A stretch of 64,000 bases of DNA from Aurantiochytrium sp. KH105 (Eukaryota > Sar > Bigyra > Thraustochytrida > Thraustochytriidae): assembly GCA_003116975.1 (NCBI GenBank), contig BGKB01000019.1:372001-436000 (forward strand), written 5' to 3'. The translations under genes and the position numbers were made by a program. This document shows positions 16,603 through 26,791 of the stretch, piece after piece; the stretch's first letter is position 1, and each line of letters begins with the position of its first letter. The notes beneath the pieces were generated by a model. That model did no database searches, had not been told where the DNA came from, and saw nothing but the letters and a program-made list of their open reading frames with translations.

Positions 16603-18690
16603 TCACTGATCATCGTCATCACTTTCGGCATCATTGAAATAAACACGAGTGGTAGTGATAACTCCGTCTTGGCGGCGCATGACAATCATCGAGCTTTCTC
16701 TCCCTTCGCTGGTTTGATCGCGCTCGTTTTTGCGCCAAGACCACAACCAGCTGAAACGGCTTTTGCGCGGAGGGGGTGCACTCGTCCGTCCCCATTTGAT
16801 TCGAGAGTGTGGAGATGTGCTTTCAATGGATTTGTCTTTGCTCGATCTTTTACAGGTCGCGCATCTACTATCTGCCTCGGTGTTGACTGACGCACATAGC
16901 GAGCATTTCCAGCCGCTCATGAGATTGGGTTGCTCATTCTCCGCGGCGCGAGCACGTGTTTTGTCTTTGGGACGATCTGTCGCCAATGGATAGATGTTCG
17001 TTCGGCGCGACGGTGCGGGCTCAACGTTGTTCTCCGTGTCGTCTTCGTTGCGTGATGAAGTTCTTATTGCCAAGATAATGTGTGCAAAGCAGATGAGCAA
17101 TAGCACCGCCAGGATGATCGACACGAGGATGACTCCGATCGTCAGGACGACAGTATCCTGCGAAGAGGCCGAGGCGACGGCATCACCATTTGCGTTTGAA
17201 CCATCAAAAGACGTGTGGGCACACGTGCCTTCGACACACGCAAGACCAGAGTTGCCCTCCTGTGCACAATCATCGTCGACTAGACATTTCTCGTCAACTT
17301 GGCACGGGTCGCAGTCAGTTCCACCACAATCCACATCGGTTTCGTCTCCATCGAGCACATCATCGGAGCAATGTAGAGATAGTTTTTGGACAGACGACGA
17401 GGTCACACAGACGCCTGCGCTACACACATCAGCGCTGTCGCATTTGGTGCCGTCGGAGACAAGCTGATCAATTTCGTAGCATGCCCGATTTCTGTTTCGT
17501 GCAGGTGCCGTAGCATAGCAGTACAACAAGCCGCACTCCTCGCCCTCGTTTGTGCAAGCTCCTTTGAACCCAGCGGACTGACAAAGAGCGGTCGGCGTCG
17601 CAGCGCAAATGCCTTGGAAACAAGTGCCGCCACGTCCAAGAGTGTCCGTGCACGTAGCGCCGTCATCGCGAAAGGTGTCTGCAGGGCAATTCGCGCTCAC
17701 GCCATCGCACACTTCTGAGTTGTCGCATGATGACGTACTTGAACGACACGTTGTTCCACGTGAACGGAACATACAGGCATCCTTGCAGCATTCATCGAAG
17801 ATGCTGCAGCTTGCCCACGCATGAAGTTTGCAAGTGCTGGCATCGCAGCAAGGATCACAGGCTTCATCGTTGCCAATACAATCGCACTCTTCGTCTTCAT
17901 CAATAATGCCATTGCCACATGATGAGAATGCAACTGGATCCTCGACGTTCCGCGTTTCTGGATGAATGGCAAACCATTCCTCGATCCAGTGTATAGAGCA
18001 GGCTGACCAGGTCCAATCGGATGGAGTGGGGGTCGCGGTGGCGGCAGAAGCAAAGTCGGGATGCATTATCCCTCTCTCGAGCGAAGAGAAAGGTTCGCAC
18101 GAGTACTTTGCGCCATCGGCGTCATCAACTTCTTCTCCATCCGACTTTGCTCCGATGCTGATGGCCAATACGCGTGCGAAGCGAAACGCAAGCGTTGCTA
18201 ACGAAGAGCTACCAGCATTGATGACGCCATACGGCGCGTCAGATGCCATGCTACCATGAGCACTCGTTCCGCTTGTGTCTTGGAAAGCAGTTGAGAAAAG
18301 AACATAAAAAGTATCCGGATTTCGTCGCAGCTCAAGTGCATCCGTGGTCCAAAGGGAGAATTCCTGCAGAACTTGTTCTTGGGTGAGCTGCCGAGTTTCC
18401 CATGGCGCCTGTGTTCGCATAGAAAGCGTATCGACAAGTGTGAGCTCAAGGTTGGGCACCTCTGTACTTGCTGACGAAAGGCGATCAAACCACTTTTGCG
18501 CTTCGTTCACGACTTTACGCGCGCTTTCGTGTCTCCACTGTACCGACTCAGCCTCTTGGCCAGCGAATGTCGCTGCCCCAAAATCATTGACGACGGCGAC
18601 TTGCACGGTGCGCGCATTCGTCGATACCACGCTCGTGGCCAGCACGAGCACGCTGAGTGCCTCGGCTGCTCGCATCATGATCGTGCGCAT
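16603..18690 (-). CDS. ADAM-like pseudoprotease with disintegrin region, TM segment and cytosolic RanBP2 zinc finger
   Basis: A 695-residue type I membrane protein. A signal peptide (about 1-24) leads into a reprolysin-like domain. In it, the position of the zinc motif HELGH reads F-R-F-A-R (residues 169-173, within TLAFRFARVLAISIG), so both histidines and the glutamate are lost. Then comes an ADAM-type disintegrin and Cys-rich region (from about 258, CGNGIIDEDEECDC) with dozens of cysteines. A transmembrane helix lies at about 513-541 (TVVLTIGVILVSIILAVLLL). The cytosolic tail has a RanBP2-type finger, W-x-C-x2-C-x3-N-x6-C-x2-C (GWKCSLCASVNTEADSRC, about 592-610), then basic and acidic tracts. 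Likely an adhesion or binding protein rather than a protease. Start: the frame opens at a TTG; the ATG two codons later is used. Confidence 0.85.
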   Translation of the reverse strand: MRTIMMRAAEALSVLVLATSVVSTNARTVQVAVVNDFGAATFAGQEAESVQWRHESARKVVNEAQKWFDRLSSASTEVPNLELTLVDTLSMRTQAPWETRQLTQEQVLQEFSLWTTDALELRRNPDTFYVLFSTAFQDTSGTSAHGSMASDAPYGVINAGSSSLATLAFRFARVLAISIGAKSDGEEVDDADGAKYSCEPFSSLERGIMHPDFASAATATPTPSDWTWSACSIHWIEEWFAIHPETRNVEDPVAFSSCGNGIIDEDEECDCIGNDEACDPCCDASTCKLHAWASCSIFDECCKDACMFRSRGTTCRSSTSSCDNSEVCDGVSANCPADTFRDDGATCTDTLGRGGTCFQGICAATPTALCQSAGFKGACTNEGEECGLLYCYATAPARNRNRACYEIDQLVSDGTKCDSADVCSAGVCVTSSSVQKLSLHCSDDVLDGDETDVDCGGTDCDPCQVDEKCLVDDDCAQEGNSGLACVEGTCAHTSFDGSNANGDAVASASSQDTVVLTIGVILVSIILAVLLLICFAHIILAIRTSSRNEDDTENNVEPAPSRRTNIYPLATDRPKDKTRARAAENEQPNLMSGWKCSLCASVNTEADSRCATCKRSSKDKSIESTSPHSRIKWGRTSAPPPRKSRFSWLWSWRKNERDQTSEGRESSMIVMRRQDGVITTTRVYFNDAESDDDDQ

Positions 18691-19069
18691 CGCCAAAGCT
18701 CCTTTCGCGTCTACCTTGAAACGAATTTGCTATGTACGTGGAGCTAGCTTCCTGAGCTCTCTCCGGCGCGGAGGACGACAAGGATTCTTTCACTCGGTCT
18801 CCACTCGTGTCCTGTCACAGACTCATGGGAAGATGACGGGACGGTCCGCGCGCTCGAGGAATGGAAAGGAACCCTTTTACTTCTTGAATAATAAACTCGC
18901 TTGGCAATGAGCTGATGAGCTGACGCGAATCAAGTATAACCTGGCAGGAAGTGTAATAAAAGGATCTCGACTTGCTTTCTCAAGTGCAAGTTTTCTTTCA
19001 ACGTAACGGATTCTTTTTTACTTTTCTTTTTTTTTCCATTTAGCCAAGCTCTCCTTTCGAATGGCGCGG
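18691..19069. other. Spacer between two minus-strand genes
   Basis: Promoter region of the ADAM-like gene and 3' end of the ankyrin gene. It contains a T-rich tract (about 19010-19040). No gene seen. Confidence 0.5.
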
Positions 19070-21208
19070 TCATAACATGAAGACGGGAAAAACCTCGGAA
19101 TAGCCCGCGATGTCGTCGTTCTTGCAATGACGGACCTCGAAAATGGCTAAACTGTCAGGAGCAATTGTGTCCCGCAAATTTGGTGGCATGGTCCAGCGAA
19201 GCTTCGTGGCGCCCTCCACGCGACCAACGTGGAGGGTGTAGCTCGATGGGACAGTGGACGAACCGTGATCGGAACCAATCGTGCGAGATGAAACAGCACG
19301 ACCTATCAGCTCGAGCCCAAAGCGTGTGGACGTCATTGGGCTAGACAGTCCCTCTGGTGAGGCGGGACCTTGAGAAGACGATCCGGAAAAGGTCCTGTTC
19401 ATCGAAAAGTCCCGCGAGATGCGCAGTGAGCTGCGGCGGCTCAGCGCCTCCTCGTCTTCGACAATGGAATCTTCGAGAACGTCAAAGAAATCTCGTTTGG
19501 AGTCTATATCATAGCCTGGTGCAATTTGAAAGCGATTCAGAGCCCAGATTCGCGAGCGCATGAGTTCTGTGGCGAGCTGGACGGCTTCTCGTACCTGGCC
19601 CGGCCCAGACTTGAGTACGACCTCTGGATCGTGGTCTCGCATATCTGAGACGGTATGCACTACATGGAAGTAGACGTCAAAGTCCCAAGTGCGCGCTGCC
19701 GACGTCCACTCGATCAAGACCGTTTCTGGCTGCTCGTCGTGGGGAACGTTGTCCCGCTCGAAAAGTTCGAGTTCATCGTCCTCTTTTGCGTCGTGCCCGT
19801 CAGATACGGTATCTTCGCGAAAGAGAGGCGCAAATCCTGCAAATTGTCGGGTTGGAGACTCTATGCGAATTGCTGAGATGTCCACGAGAAATTTCAGCGT
19901 CGCTGGACGACCAAGATCGCGGCAATATTTGAAAATGGAGCGCGGTTGCTTATCTTCCTCAGCGGCAAGATTTGCCATGTCGAGCAATTTGCAAAGTTCG
20001 GCGACTTCGGATTGTATATTGTTCACCTCTTGCTGGAGTGTTGCGGGATCATCACGCACACGAAGGCTCGCTCCGTAATCGCACAAAATGGCAATGATGG
20101 CGCGATGGTCATTCTGCACAGCATAAAAGAGAGGAGTCCAGCCTGTGCAGTCTCTTTCGTCTGCGCTGGCGCCAGCGCGAAAGAGGATATCCATGATCGT
20201 TTCGTGTGCTGGCTTCAGAGCGTTCCGCGCAAGTGCCGCGAGGCGATGTACTGGAGTCTGGCCGATTCGATTTTTCCAATTGACAAGACGGGCACGATTC
20301 GTGCCCCTCGTCGCTTCGAGAGCTGCCTGGACAGCAGCGACATCTCCAGTAACGCACGCGCGGCAGAAGTGTACGGCTGAGGGGCGCTGAGGCGCGCTGT
20401 CGTCGACGCAAAAGCCTCGAAAGTTATGGTCGACGTGTTCGTATGCAGCTGCAAGATTTTGCAAAGTCCCGGGACGGGGATCTATTGTCTTTGCATCGAG
20501 CGTAGCGTCGTTGTTGTTTTGATCGTTTTTTCCAGCAAAGTATCCATTTCCTTCTTCGTACAATGCCCTGAACATGGCGTCTGCCGTAACAGTGGTCGTG
20601 TTTTCGAAAGCTGCAGAGCGAAAGGCATGATCTTTTGCGGCATGCAGGGTTTTGTTTGCGGCGAATCTTGCGGCTTCGTCCACAATATCTCTGCGGTCGA
20701 GGAGCGTGCTTTTGGTTGTTCGGCGACCGCGCGCGGTGGTGCTTTGCGCTTGCGGTTTCGCAGCTCCCCTTCTAATGCTAAAGGTGCGAGACTGAGGCTG
20801 TGACTGGGTTGACGAGACCACTCCGTGGCGTCTCGACAAGGTGTCAGCACCACCGTTCTCCAAGATCGCTTGATTGTTGTTGTTGATGTTGGTATCGTCT
20901 TCGCTTTGGTGTTTTGCAAAACGAACTTTGGCCTGTACGAGGTCGATGGGGAAGCTGTCGTTGGACGCCAGCGAGGTGATGGTGTCCTTTGGAGTCTCGT
21001 AAATATAAGCAGACTCCTCTTCATCTCTGCGCTCGTACTCATTTGAATCTGCTCTGGTTTTGCTTTGCAGAATGGGATCGTCATCAGGTTCAAGGTGCTC
21101 AGCTCTGAGTGCATCTAGAGTCGGGCCAAGGTCAAACTCTAGCTCGGTGTCGCTCATACCCACGTCTGCATCGCCACCGCTCTCTGCTGTATCGGCGCTC
21201 TCATCCAT
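19070..21208 (-). CDS. Ankyrin-repeat protein, function unknown
   Basis: A 712-residue protein. Residues about 275-390 hold ankyrin repeats, seen in stretches such as IGQTPVHRLAALAR and TGWTPLFYAVQNDHRAIIAIL, i.e. three to four units. The N-terminal ~250 residues are acidic and low complexity. The C-terminal half (about 400-712) contains a Trp-containing segment (WDFDVYFHVVHTV), a Ser-rich linker and a final compact-looking piece ending EVFPVFML; I do not recognise these. No signal peptide or TM segment, so probably cytosolic. The frame opens at a TTG; the first ATG is ten codons in, directly downstream of a TTGC array on the opposite strand. Confidence 0.8.
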   Translation of the reverse strand: MDESADTAESGGDADVGMSDTELEFDLGPTLDALRAEHLEPDDDPILQSKTRADSNEYERRDEEESAYIYETPKDTITSLASNDSFPIDLVQAKVRFAKHQSEDDTNINNNNQAILENGGADTLSRRHGVVSSTQSQPQSRTFSIRRGAAKPQAQSTTARGRRTTKSTLLDRRDIVDEAARFAANKTLHAAKDHAFRSAAFENTTTVTADAMFRALYEEGNGYFAGKNDQNNNDATLDAKTIDPRPGTLQNLAAAYEHVDHNFRGFCVDDSAPQRPSAVHFCRACVTGDVAAVQAALEATRGTNRARLVNWKNRIGQTPVHRLAALARNALKPAHETIMDILFRAGASADERDCTGWTPLFYAVQNDHRAIIAILCDYGASLRVRDDPATLQQEVNNIQSEVAELCKLLDMANLAAEEDKQPRSIFKYCRDLGRPATLKFLVDISAIRIESPTRQFAGFAPLFREDTVSDGHDAKEDDELELFERDNVPHDEQPETVLIEWTSAARTWDFDVYFHVVHTVSDMRDHDPEVVLKSGPGQVREAVQLATELMRSRIWALNRFQIAPGYDIDSKRDFFDVLEDSIVEDEEALSRRSSLRISRDFSMNRTFSGSSSQGPASPEGLSSPMTSTRFGLELIGRAVSSRTIGSDHGSSTVPSSYTLHVGRVEGATKLRWTMPPNLRDTIAPDSLAIFEVRHCKNDDIAGYSEVFPVFML

Positions 21209-22494
21209 GCTTGCTTGCTTGCTTTGCAACGACACCAATGACTATATCTTTTCTCTCTTTTCTTCGTCGCTTTTCTTTTCTTTTCTTCTCTTTTCTTTTT
21301 TTCTCTTCGCTTCGCTTCGACTGCGAGCCGCTCCTCGCTCGCCTTGCTGCAAGTAAGCAGCCGAGAAGACCGGCCCCGCCGACACGCAGCCAGCGCTCGC
21401 CCGCCGCGCCCGCCGCGCCCGCCGCGCCGGCCGCGGGCGTCGCCTTGCGCGCGGCAGCCGCACCGGCCGCGCCGCTTCGGGGTCTCCGCCGCCTGCTCCT
21501 GCTCCTTCGAGTTCTGCGCAACCCCTTCTCCTCCCCTCTCTGCGCAACCCTTTTTAACCCCATCTGCGCAACCCTTTTCCGCCGCCGCGGCCGGGCGGGG
21601 GCTGCGTCATCACGGCCACCCTCGCGTCGACCGCGGCGCTGCGCAGTCGCAGCAGTCCCAGCCGGCCCGCTCTGCGCAGGCAAGCTGGCTGCGTGCGTCC
21701 CCATCACAGACAGCTGCTTTGCTTTGCTTTGCTTTGCTTTGCTTTGCGTGCCTGCCTGGGTCCGGCCTCGACTTGCGCCTGGACATCCACGCCATTGTCG
21801 CTGTTGTTTGTGCGCACCTCCTCCTCCTTCCCGTGTGCGCGCGTGCGCGTGTGCGTAAGAAGAGCGGGGGGGGCACCGCGCGCGTTTCCGCGGCCTCCTT
21901 CGCCGCGGCCCTGCCTCCCTCCGCAGCACCCTCACCTCCCTCTCCCCCCAAACTCCCCCCGCGCCCCCCGCGAGGGGGATGCCGCAATCATCGCCACGCG
22001 CCGCGCCAGCCCGGACGCCCGCCTCCTCGCCTCGCTCCCCCGCTCGCTCCCGGCCCTCGCCTCGCCTCGCCCCGCGCCGCGCGCCGCTCGCGCGCCCGGT
22101 GCGGCCTTCGGCTGCGGCCTTCGGCTGCCTGCCCGCTCCGCGCCCCGGGAGGAGCGGAGCAGCGACGACATCGTGCTGCCGCAGAAGCGCTGCTACAATC
22201 GCCGCAACAGCGCTGCCACAATAGACGCCGCGACGCGACTCGAGCCGACGTGGCAGACAGACAGACCCGGGCAGAGACAGACCCTCAACGCGCGAGCCCC
22301 GCCCGACCCCTGGCCCGAGCTCGCGGACGCCAGCACGCGCAGGCCGCAGGCGCAGCGCGAGTCGCGTACGCACGCACGCTCGCACGCACGCAGCTCGCTC
22401 GCTCGCAGGCGCGCTCGCGCGCGAGGTGAACGGCGGCGGCGGCGGCGTTTGCGCAAGCGGCAGGAGCCCGGCGCGGACGGGGAGCGAGAACACG
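21209..22494. other. Divergent promoter region, ankyrin gene / CYP51
   Basis: About 1.3 kb shared by two divergent genes. It holds TTTTCTTTTC tracts (21250-21310), CGCCCGCCG-type GC arrays (21395-21435), a TTTGC array (21715-21747) and a GCTCGCTCGC tract near 22390-22405. Several long overlapping frames exist in all directions but look compositional. Confidence 0.6.
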
Positions 22495-24396
22495 ATGGTG
22501 ACGGTATGCGCGGCGAGCGCCACGGGCGATGTGGCCAACACGCTGCAGTCGTCCGGCGCGCTCGGATTCGCGTGGACCGTGGGCGGATGGATCGGGACCG
22601 TGACGGCGGCCCTCATCGTGGCCCTCGTGGCCTTCATCTTCGTGTACCGCATGGCCAAAAAGGACAAGGCCCCCGCCGGCTACAAGCTCCCGCCTGAGTT
22701 CCGCTCCAACATCCCCGTGGTGGGCAACTTTATCGGCTTCGCCTCCGACCCGCTCGGATTCGTGCGCCAGGGCTACAAGGAGTGCGGCAACATCTTCACC
22801 ATCGACATGGTGGCCGAAAAGTGCACCTTTCTCATTGGCGCCGATGCCCACAAGGTCTTCTTTGAGGCCACCGACGAGGAGATGGACCAGGCCCGCCCGT
22901 ACCGCTTCATGAAGCCCATCTTCGGCAAGGGCGTCGTGTACGACTCCCCGCTCAAGAAGCGCCGCCAGCAGATGCGCGCCCTCGGACGCTCGCTGCGTCC
23001 CTCCGTGATCAAGACCTACCCGCCCATGATCGCCGCCGAGGTCAAGAGCTACCTGGACTCGCGCTGGGGCGACAGCGGCACCGTCGACCTGCACAAGGCT
23101 TTTGCGGAGCTCATCATCAACACCGCCAGTGCCACCCTTTTGGGCCCCGAGATCCGCGGCGAGATGTTCCAGGAAATGTCCACCTTGTATGCCCACCTGG
23201 ACAACGGCCTCACGCCCATCTCCGTCTTCTTTCCCAATGCCCCCACCGCCGCCCACAAGTCCCGCGACCATGCCCGCATCGAGATCTCCGCCCTCTTCTC
23301 GCGCATTCTCGAGCGCCGTCGCGCTGATCCGGAGGCCGCCGAGAAGCGCTCCGATATGATCAAGACCCTCATGGAGTTCACCTACTCTGATGGCACCAAG
23401 TTCACCGACGATGAGATCGCCGGCATGATTCTTGCCGCCCTCTTTGCCGGCCAGCACACCTCGTCCATCGTCAGCACGTGGTCGCTCCTTTTTCTGCTCG
23501 AGGACAAGCGCAACAAGGGCTCCAAGGTCTTCGAGAAGATCCTCGACGAGATCGCTTCGCTGGAGGAGAAGCCAGGTCTCTTTGCCAGCGGCGACGTCCC
23601 GCACGACGTCGTCAAGGAGGAGGTCGAGCTCTACAAGGTTGTCAAGGAGGCCATCCGCCTGCACCCACCTCTCATCATGCTCATGCGCGAGGTCATGAAG
23701 CCCATCACCATGCCGGACGGTACGTACATCCCCGCCGGCCACCGCGCCATGGTCTCGAACGCTATCGCGCAGCGTTTGCCCGAGGTCTTTGAGAACCCCG
23801 ATGAGTTTGACCCCTCTCGCTGGGACGACTTTAACATTGCCAAGCTCAAGCCGTACAGCTTTATCGGCTTCGGCGCAGGTCTGCACACCTGCATGGGCGA
23901 GAGCTTTGCCTTCATGCAGGTCCGCACCATCCTCACGGTCATTCTGTCCACCTATGAGCTCGATCTCGTCACGCCTTTCCCGGAAGCCGACTACGAGGCC
24001 ATGGTCGTGCCGCCCAAGGGTCCCAACATGGTGCGCTTCAAGCGCCGCGAGACTCCCCTTTCGGCCTCGCGCAAGGTTGAGCCCAAGGTCCCCAAGGCGC
24101 CCAAGGCTGCTGCCGCGGACTCGAAGATCGACGAGCCCTCCAACGCTGCCGAGGAGTCCAAGGCAGAGTTCACTCTCGAGGAGATTGCCAAGCACAACAC
24201 CAAGGAGGATCTCTGGATCATTGTCAAGGATCGCGTTTTTGATGTCACCACGTACCTTGATCTTCACCAGGGTGGCGACAACGCCATCATCAACTTTGGC
24301 GGACGGGACGCAACCGAAGCCGTTGCCGGACCCCAGCATCCCTCCACGGTGCCCACGCTCCTCGAGCGCTACCACATTGGCAATGTCAAGAAGTAG
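22495..24396 (+). CDS. CYP51: CYP51 sterol 14-alpha-demethylase fused to a C-terminal cytochrome b5 domain
   Basis: Removes the 14-alpha methyl of a sterol precursor in the ER. The 633-residue chain begins with a membrane anchor (about 25-50, WIGTVTAALIVALVAFIF). The P450 part has the CYP51 B' signature YRFMKPIFGKGVVYD, the I-helix AGQHTSS (318-324), the K-helix EAIR, and the heme loop FGAGLHTCMG with Cys466. After a Pro/Lys/Ala-rich linker (about 520-560) comes a cytochrome b5 domain: TLEEIAKHN, then heme-ligand histidines at 591 (LHQGGDNAI) and 615 (GPQHPSTVP). Their 24-residue spacing is that of genuine b5. The first ligand motif is HQGG rather than HPGG. The fusion should give an intramolecular electron donor. 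The frame runs upstream from GTG at 22426; the first ATG is chosen. Confidence 0.95.
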   Translation: MVTVCAASATGDVANTLQSSGALGFAWTVGGWIGTVTAALIVALVAFIFVYRMAKKDKAPAGYKLPPEFRSNIPVVGNFIGFASDPLGFVRQGYKECGNIFTIDMVAEKCTFLIGADAHKVFFEATDEEMDQARPYRFMKPIFGKGVVYDSPLKKRRQQMRALGRSLRPSVIKTYPPMIAAEVKSYLDSRWGDSGTVDLHKAFAELIINTASATLLGPEIRGEMFQEMSTLYAHLDNGLTPISVFFPNAPTAAHKSRDHARIEISALFSRILERRRADPEAAEKRSDMIKTLMEFTYSDGTKFTDDEIAGMILAALFAGQHTSSIVSTWSLLFLLEDKRNKGSKVFEKILDEIASLEEKPGLFASGDVPHDVVKEEVELYKVVKEAIRLHPPLIMLMREVMKPITMPDGTYIPAGHRAMVSNAIAQRLPEVFENPDEFDPSRWDDFNIAKLKPYSFIGFGAGLHTCMGESFAFMQVRTILTVILSTYELDLVTPFPEADYEAMVVPPKGPNMVRFKRRETPLSASRKVEPKVPKAPKAAAADSKIDEPSNAAEESKAEFTLEEIAKHNTKEDLWIIVKDRVFDVTTYLDLHQGGDNAIINFGGRDATEAVAGPQHPSTVPTLLERYHIGNVKK

Positions 24397-24536
24397 GCGT
24401 CGTGTGTAGACCGACCTACTTGACAGTGGCGCTGTGTTTTAACGTTTCTTTTTGCGTTGGAATAGACCAGAGAATGAGTGAGACAGACGACCGAGCGCCG
24501 AGCTATTCTTCACTGGACTGCGGCTGCACGGACAGG

Positions 24537-24542
24537 AATAAA
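24537..24542 (+). terminator. Poly(A) signal AATAAA for CYP51-b5
   Basis: AATAAA about 140 bp after the stop codon, followed by A-rich sequence. Confidence 0.45.
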
Positions 24543-24611
24543 AAACACAATCAAAAACAAAACAAAAACATCGGATGGGACGCATGCTGCATGCAAGGAG
24601 CTGGTTCTCCA

Positions 24612-24920
24612 CTCAAAATGGAGTCGCAAGCGTCCAGGACCGTCCGTGCTCTTCTTCGGCTTGTTAATACAAAGCGTCATTGATTTGTCCGTGTCATATG
24701 TTTGTTTGTTTTCCCCATCCAATCTCTTGCTCTCATTGCTTGACATGCAAATTCCCATTTTCAGTGACTTACTGGCTTTTGCGCTGGTGAGCCACTCAAA
24801 ATGGAGTCGCAAGCGTCCGAACCCGTCCGTGCTCCTCTTCGTTTTGTTGATACAATGCGTCATCGAGTCGTTCGTGTCTCCACAACCTATCTCTTGCTCT
24901 TGTTGCTTGACATGTACATT
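24612..24920. repeat. Two direct copies of a ~130-145-bp segment
   Basis: Copy 1 (about 24612-24757) and copy 2 (about 24794-24920) share CTCAAAATGGAGTCGCAAGC, CCGTCCGTGCTC, a TTGTT/AATACAA segment, CGTCAT and a TCTCTTGCTCT-TTGCTTGACATG tail, with substitutions and a short deletion in copy 2. No coding function seen. Confidence 0.75.
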
Positions 24921-26791
24921 TTCTATTCTTGTTGACCATGGCAGTCGCCAGTAGGTCACTCATAATGAAGATGATACCTTGGTTGGTTGGACAAGGTATG
25001 GTAAACTGTAGAACCATTTTTTCCCTCTCCGTAGAGAACGCCCATGGATGGGAGGGAAAGGCTCTGCTGGGTCACCGTGGCGCGGTTTCTGGCGACATAC
25101 TTGTTACATCCGCGCCTCTTGACGTCCCGGACGGCCACTCGTCGAAACGCCAGTCTTGCGCGGAATCCATTGGCCATTAACAGAGGCCCACGTTTGTGCT
25201 AGAGAGTTGGGAGGGGTGCGCATTTTGGTGTCGGATTTTTACCATGCAAGTCACAACTTTTACCGACTGACCCTTTCCGTCTTGCGACAGCGAACGATGG
25301 AATGGATTCACGCGTGGGAGGAACCAACTGGCTGGTCGCAGTCGGCTGCATGGCTTGCAGATCTCGCCGCCTCCCATGGATGGCGGAATGCGCAAGCTTG
25401 ATGCGTGCTACGAAAACCGGGAAACTGTTTTCGAGACGTCCGGGACGGCTGTACTGGAGTTGAACAATGTTCACATCAACTTGCTAAGGCGGTCCGCCAA
25501 CAAGCTGACCGACTTAGCTGGCTAGCTTCGCCGGGTGCCTAGCATGCATAGCCAGAATTGTTCGTTTTTTACAAGTTTGCACGGACGCATGTCAGGGGGG
25601 GGTGGGGGGCGGCGACGGCGTTATGTTTCCTCGTCTTTGCAGTGCAGAGCAGAGTGCCCGCCGCCAAAGCTGGTCTAGGCTGTGGGGGGGGTGGGGAACC
25701 TGGCGAGCTGGCAAGCAAGTAGCGAGCCGTTGAACGGGGTCGGGTCTAGGCTCTGTGGAGCAAAAAAAAAGACCACCTCAGACAGCCTTGGAACTGCCTA
25801 GTCGCCTTGCTTGCCCGGGGCCCCGTGCAACCAAATTAAACTCTATGAATTTCGCGTCTCGTAGCCTGGTTGCGGCCGCGGGACATTCCTGTCGACAGAG
25901 AGGCTGGTGGTGCCCTGGAGGGAGGGGCACCGCGCCCCGCACACGACGAAGACAAAATTTTGGTCGCTTGCCCCGGTGATGACTCTGGCCGGTGAGCGGC
26001 GGGCAAAAGCAGAATCGATCGCAGAGAGAGAGAGAGAAAGCTGCTTCGTTATTTGCTCTGCCTGGCGCCAGCGACGCACTCGCCGAGATCGGGTCTACTC
26101 GAGGATGCCGCGGCACGGCGCGGTGAGATGCGTCACGTGCACAATGAACTCGTACAAGCTCATTCGTGCAGGGGAGCACACCAAGGGCGCCGCGAGTCAC
26201 GTTGAACACATCAGGAGAGACTTTCGTCAGAGACTGGAAGCCGTCGAAGTGCTGCCTCACTACGTTCCCAAGTAAATCAAAAAGAAAATGCAGCAACCAA
26301 AAGGATGACTTGTATCAAGATCCTTATCCCAGATCATTCGGCGCAACTTTTTCCGGGTTGGAATGCAAATTCAGTTCAACACACTTGCAATACGCAGCTT
26401 TACAATAACAACTCAAACTATTCAGTACATTTGTACCTGCACTCCTTGAATGACTTTGTGGATAGTACTAGCTAGGTGATGCAGAGTTCCTTGAATGGTT
26501 GCTTTTCTCGAAAGAGGAGCTTCGCAGACGCCCGACCGTGCGCTGAATGTAAGATCATCGTACAGGTACTATTTGACGATCGTAAATTTCCTGACTGTTC
26601 GAAAATTTTGCCGCACAACGTTCTCGCACCCCGTGTGGTCCATGGAATGTCCTTTTTGCCAAAGAAGTGAATTGGGCGGGTATGCAAACACATCTTTAAC
26701 TTGCATGATATGATAGATGCCTGCTAAGAAGGCGAATATTGACGCAGTTTGCGGCCAAGTTTCCAGACAGTGCAAATAGAGCAGACAGACG
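24921..26791. other. Gene-free spacer
   Basis: About 1.9 kb without a supportable gene. It contains G-rich runs at about 25595-25615 and 25683-25697, and a GA tract near 26025. Only short shadow frames are present. Confidence 0.5.

Noticed and set aside
22285-24375. 696-codon minus-strand open frame
   Set aside because: Antisense shadow of CYP51-b5; no independent domain, and its start is in repeat-rich leader.
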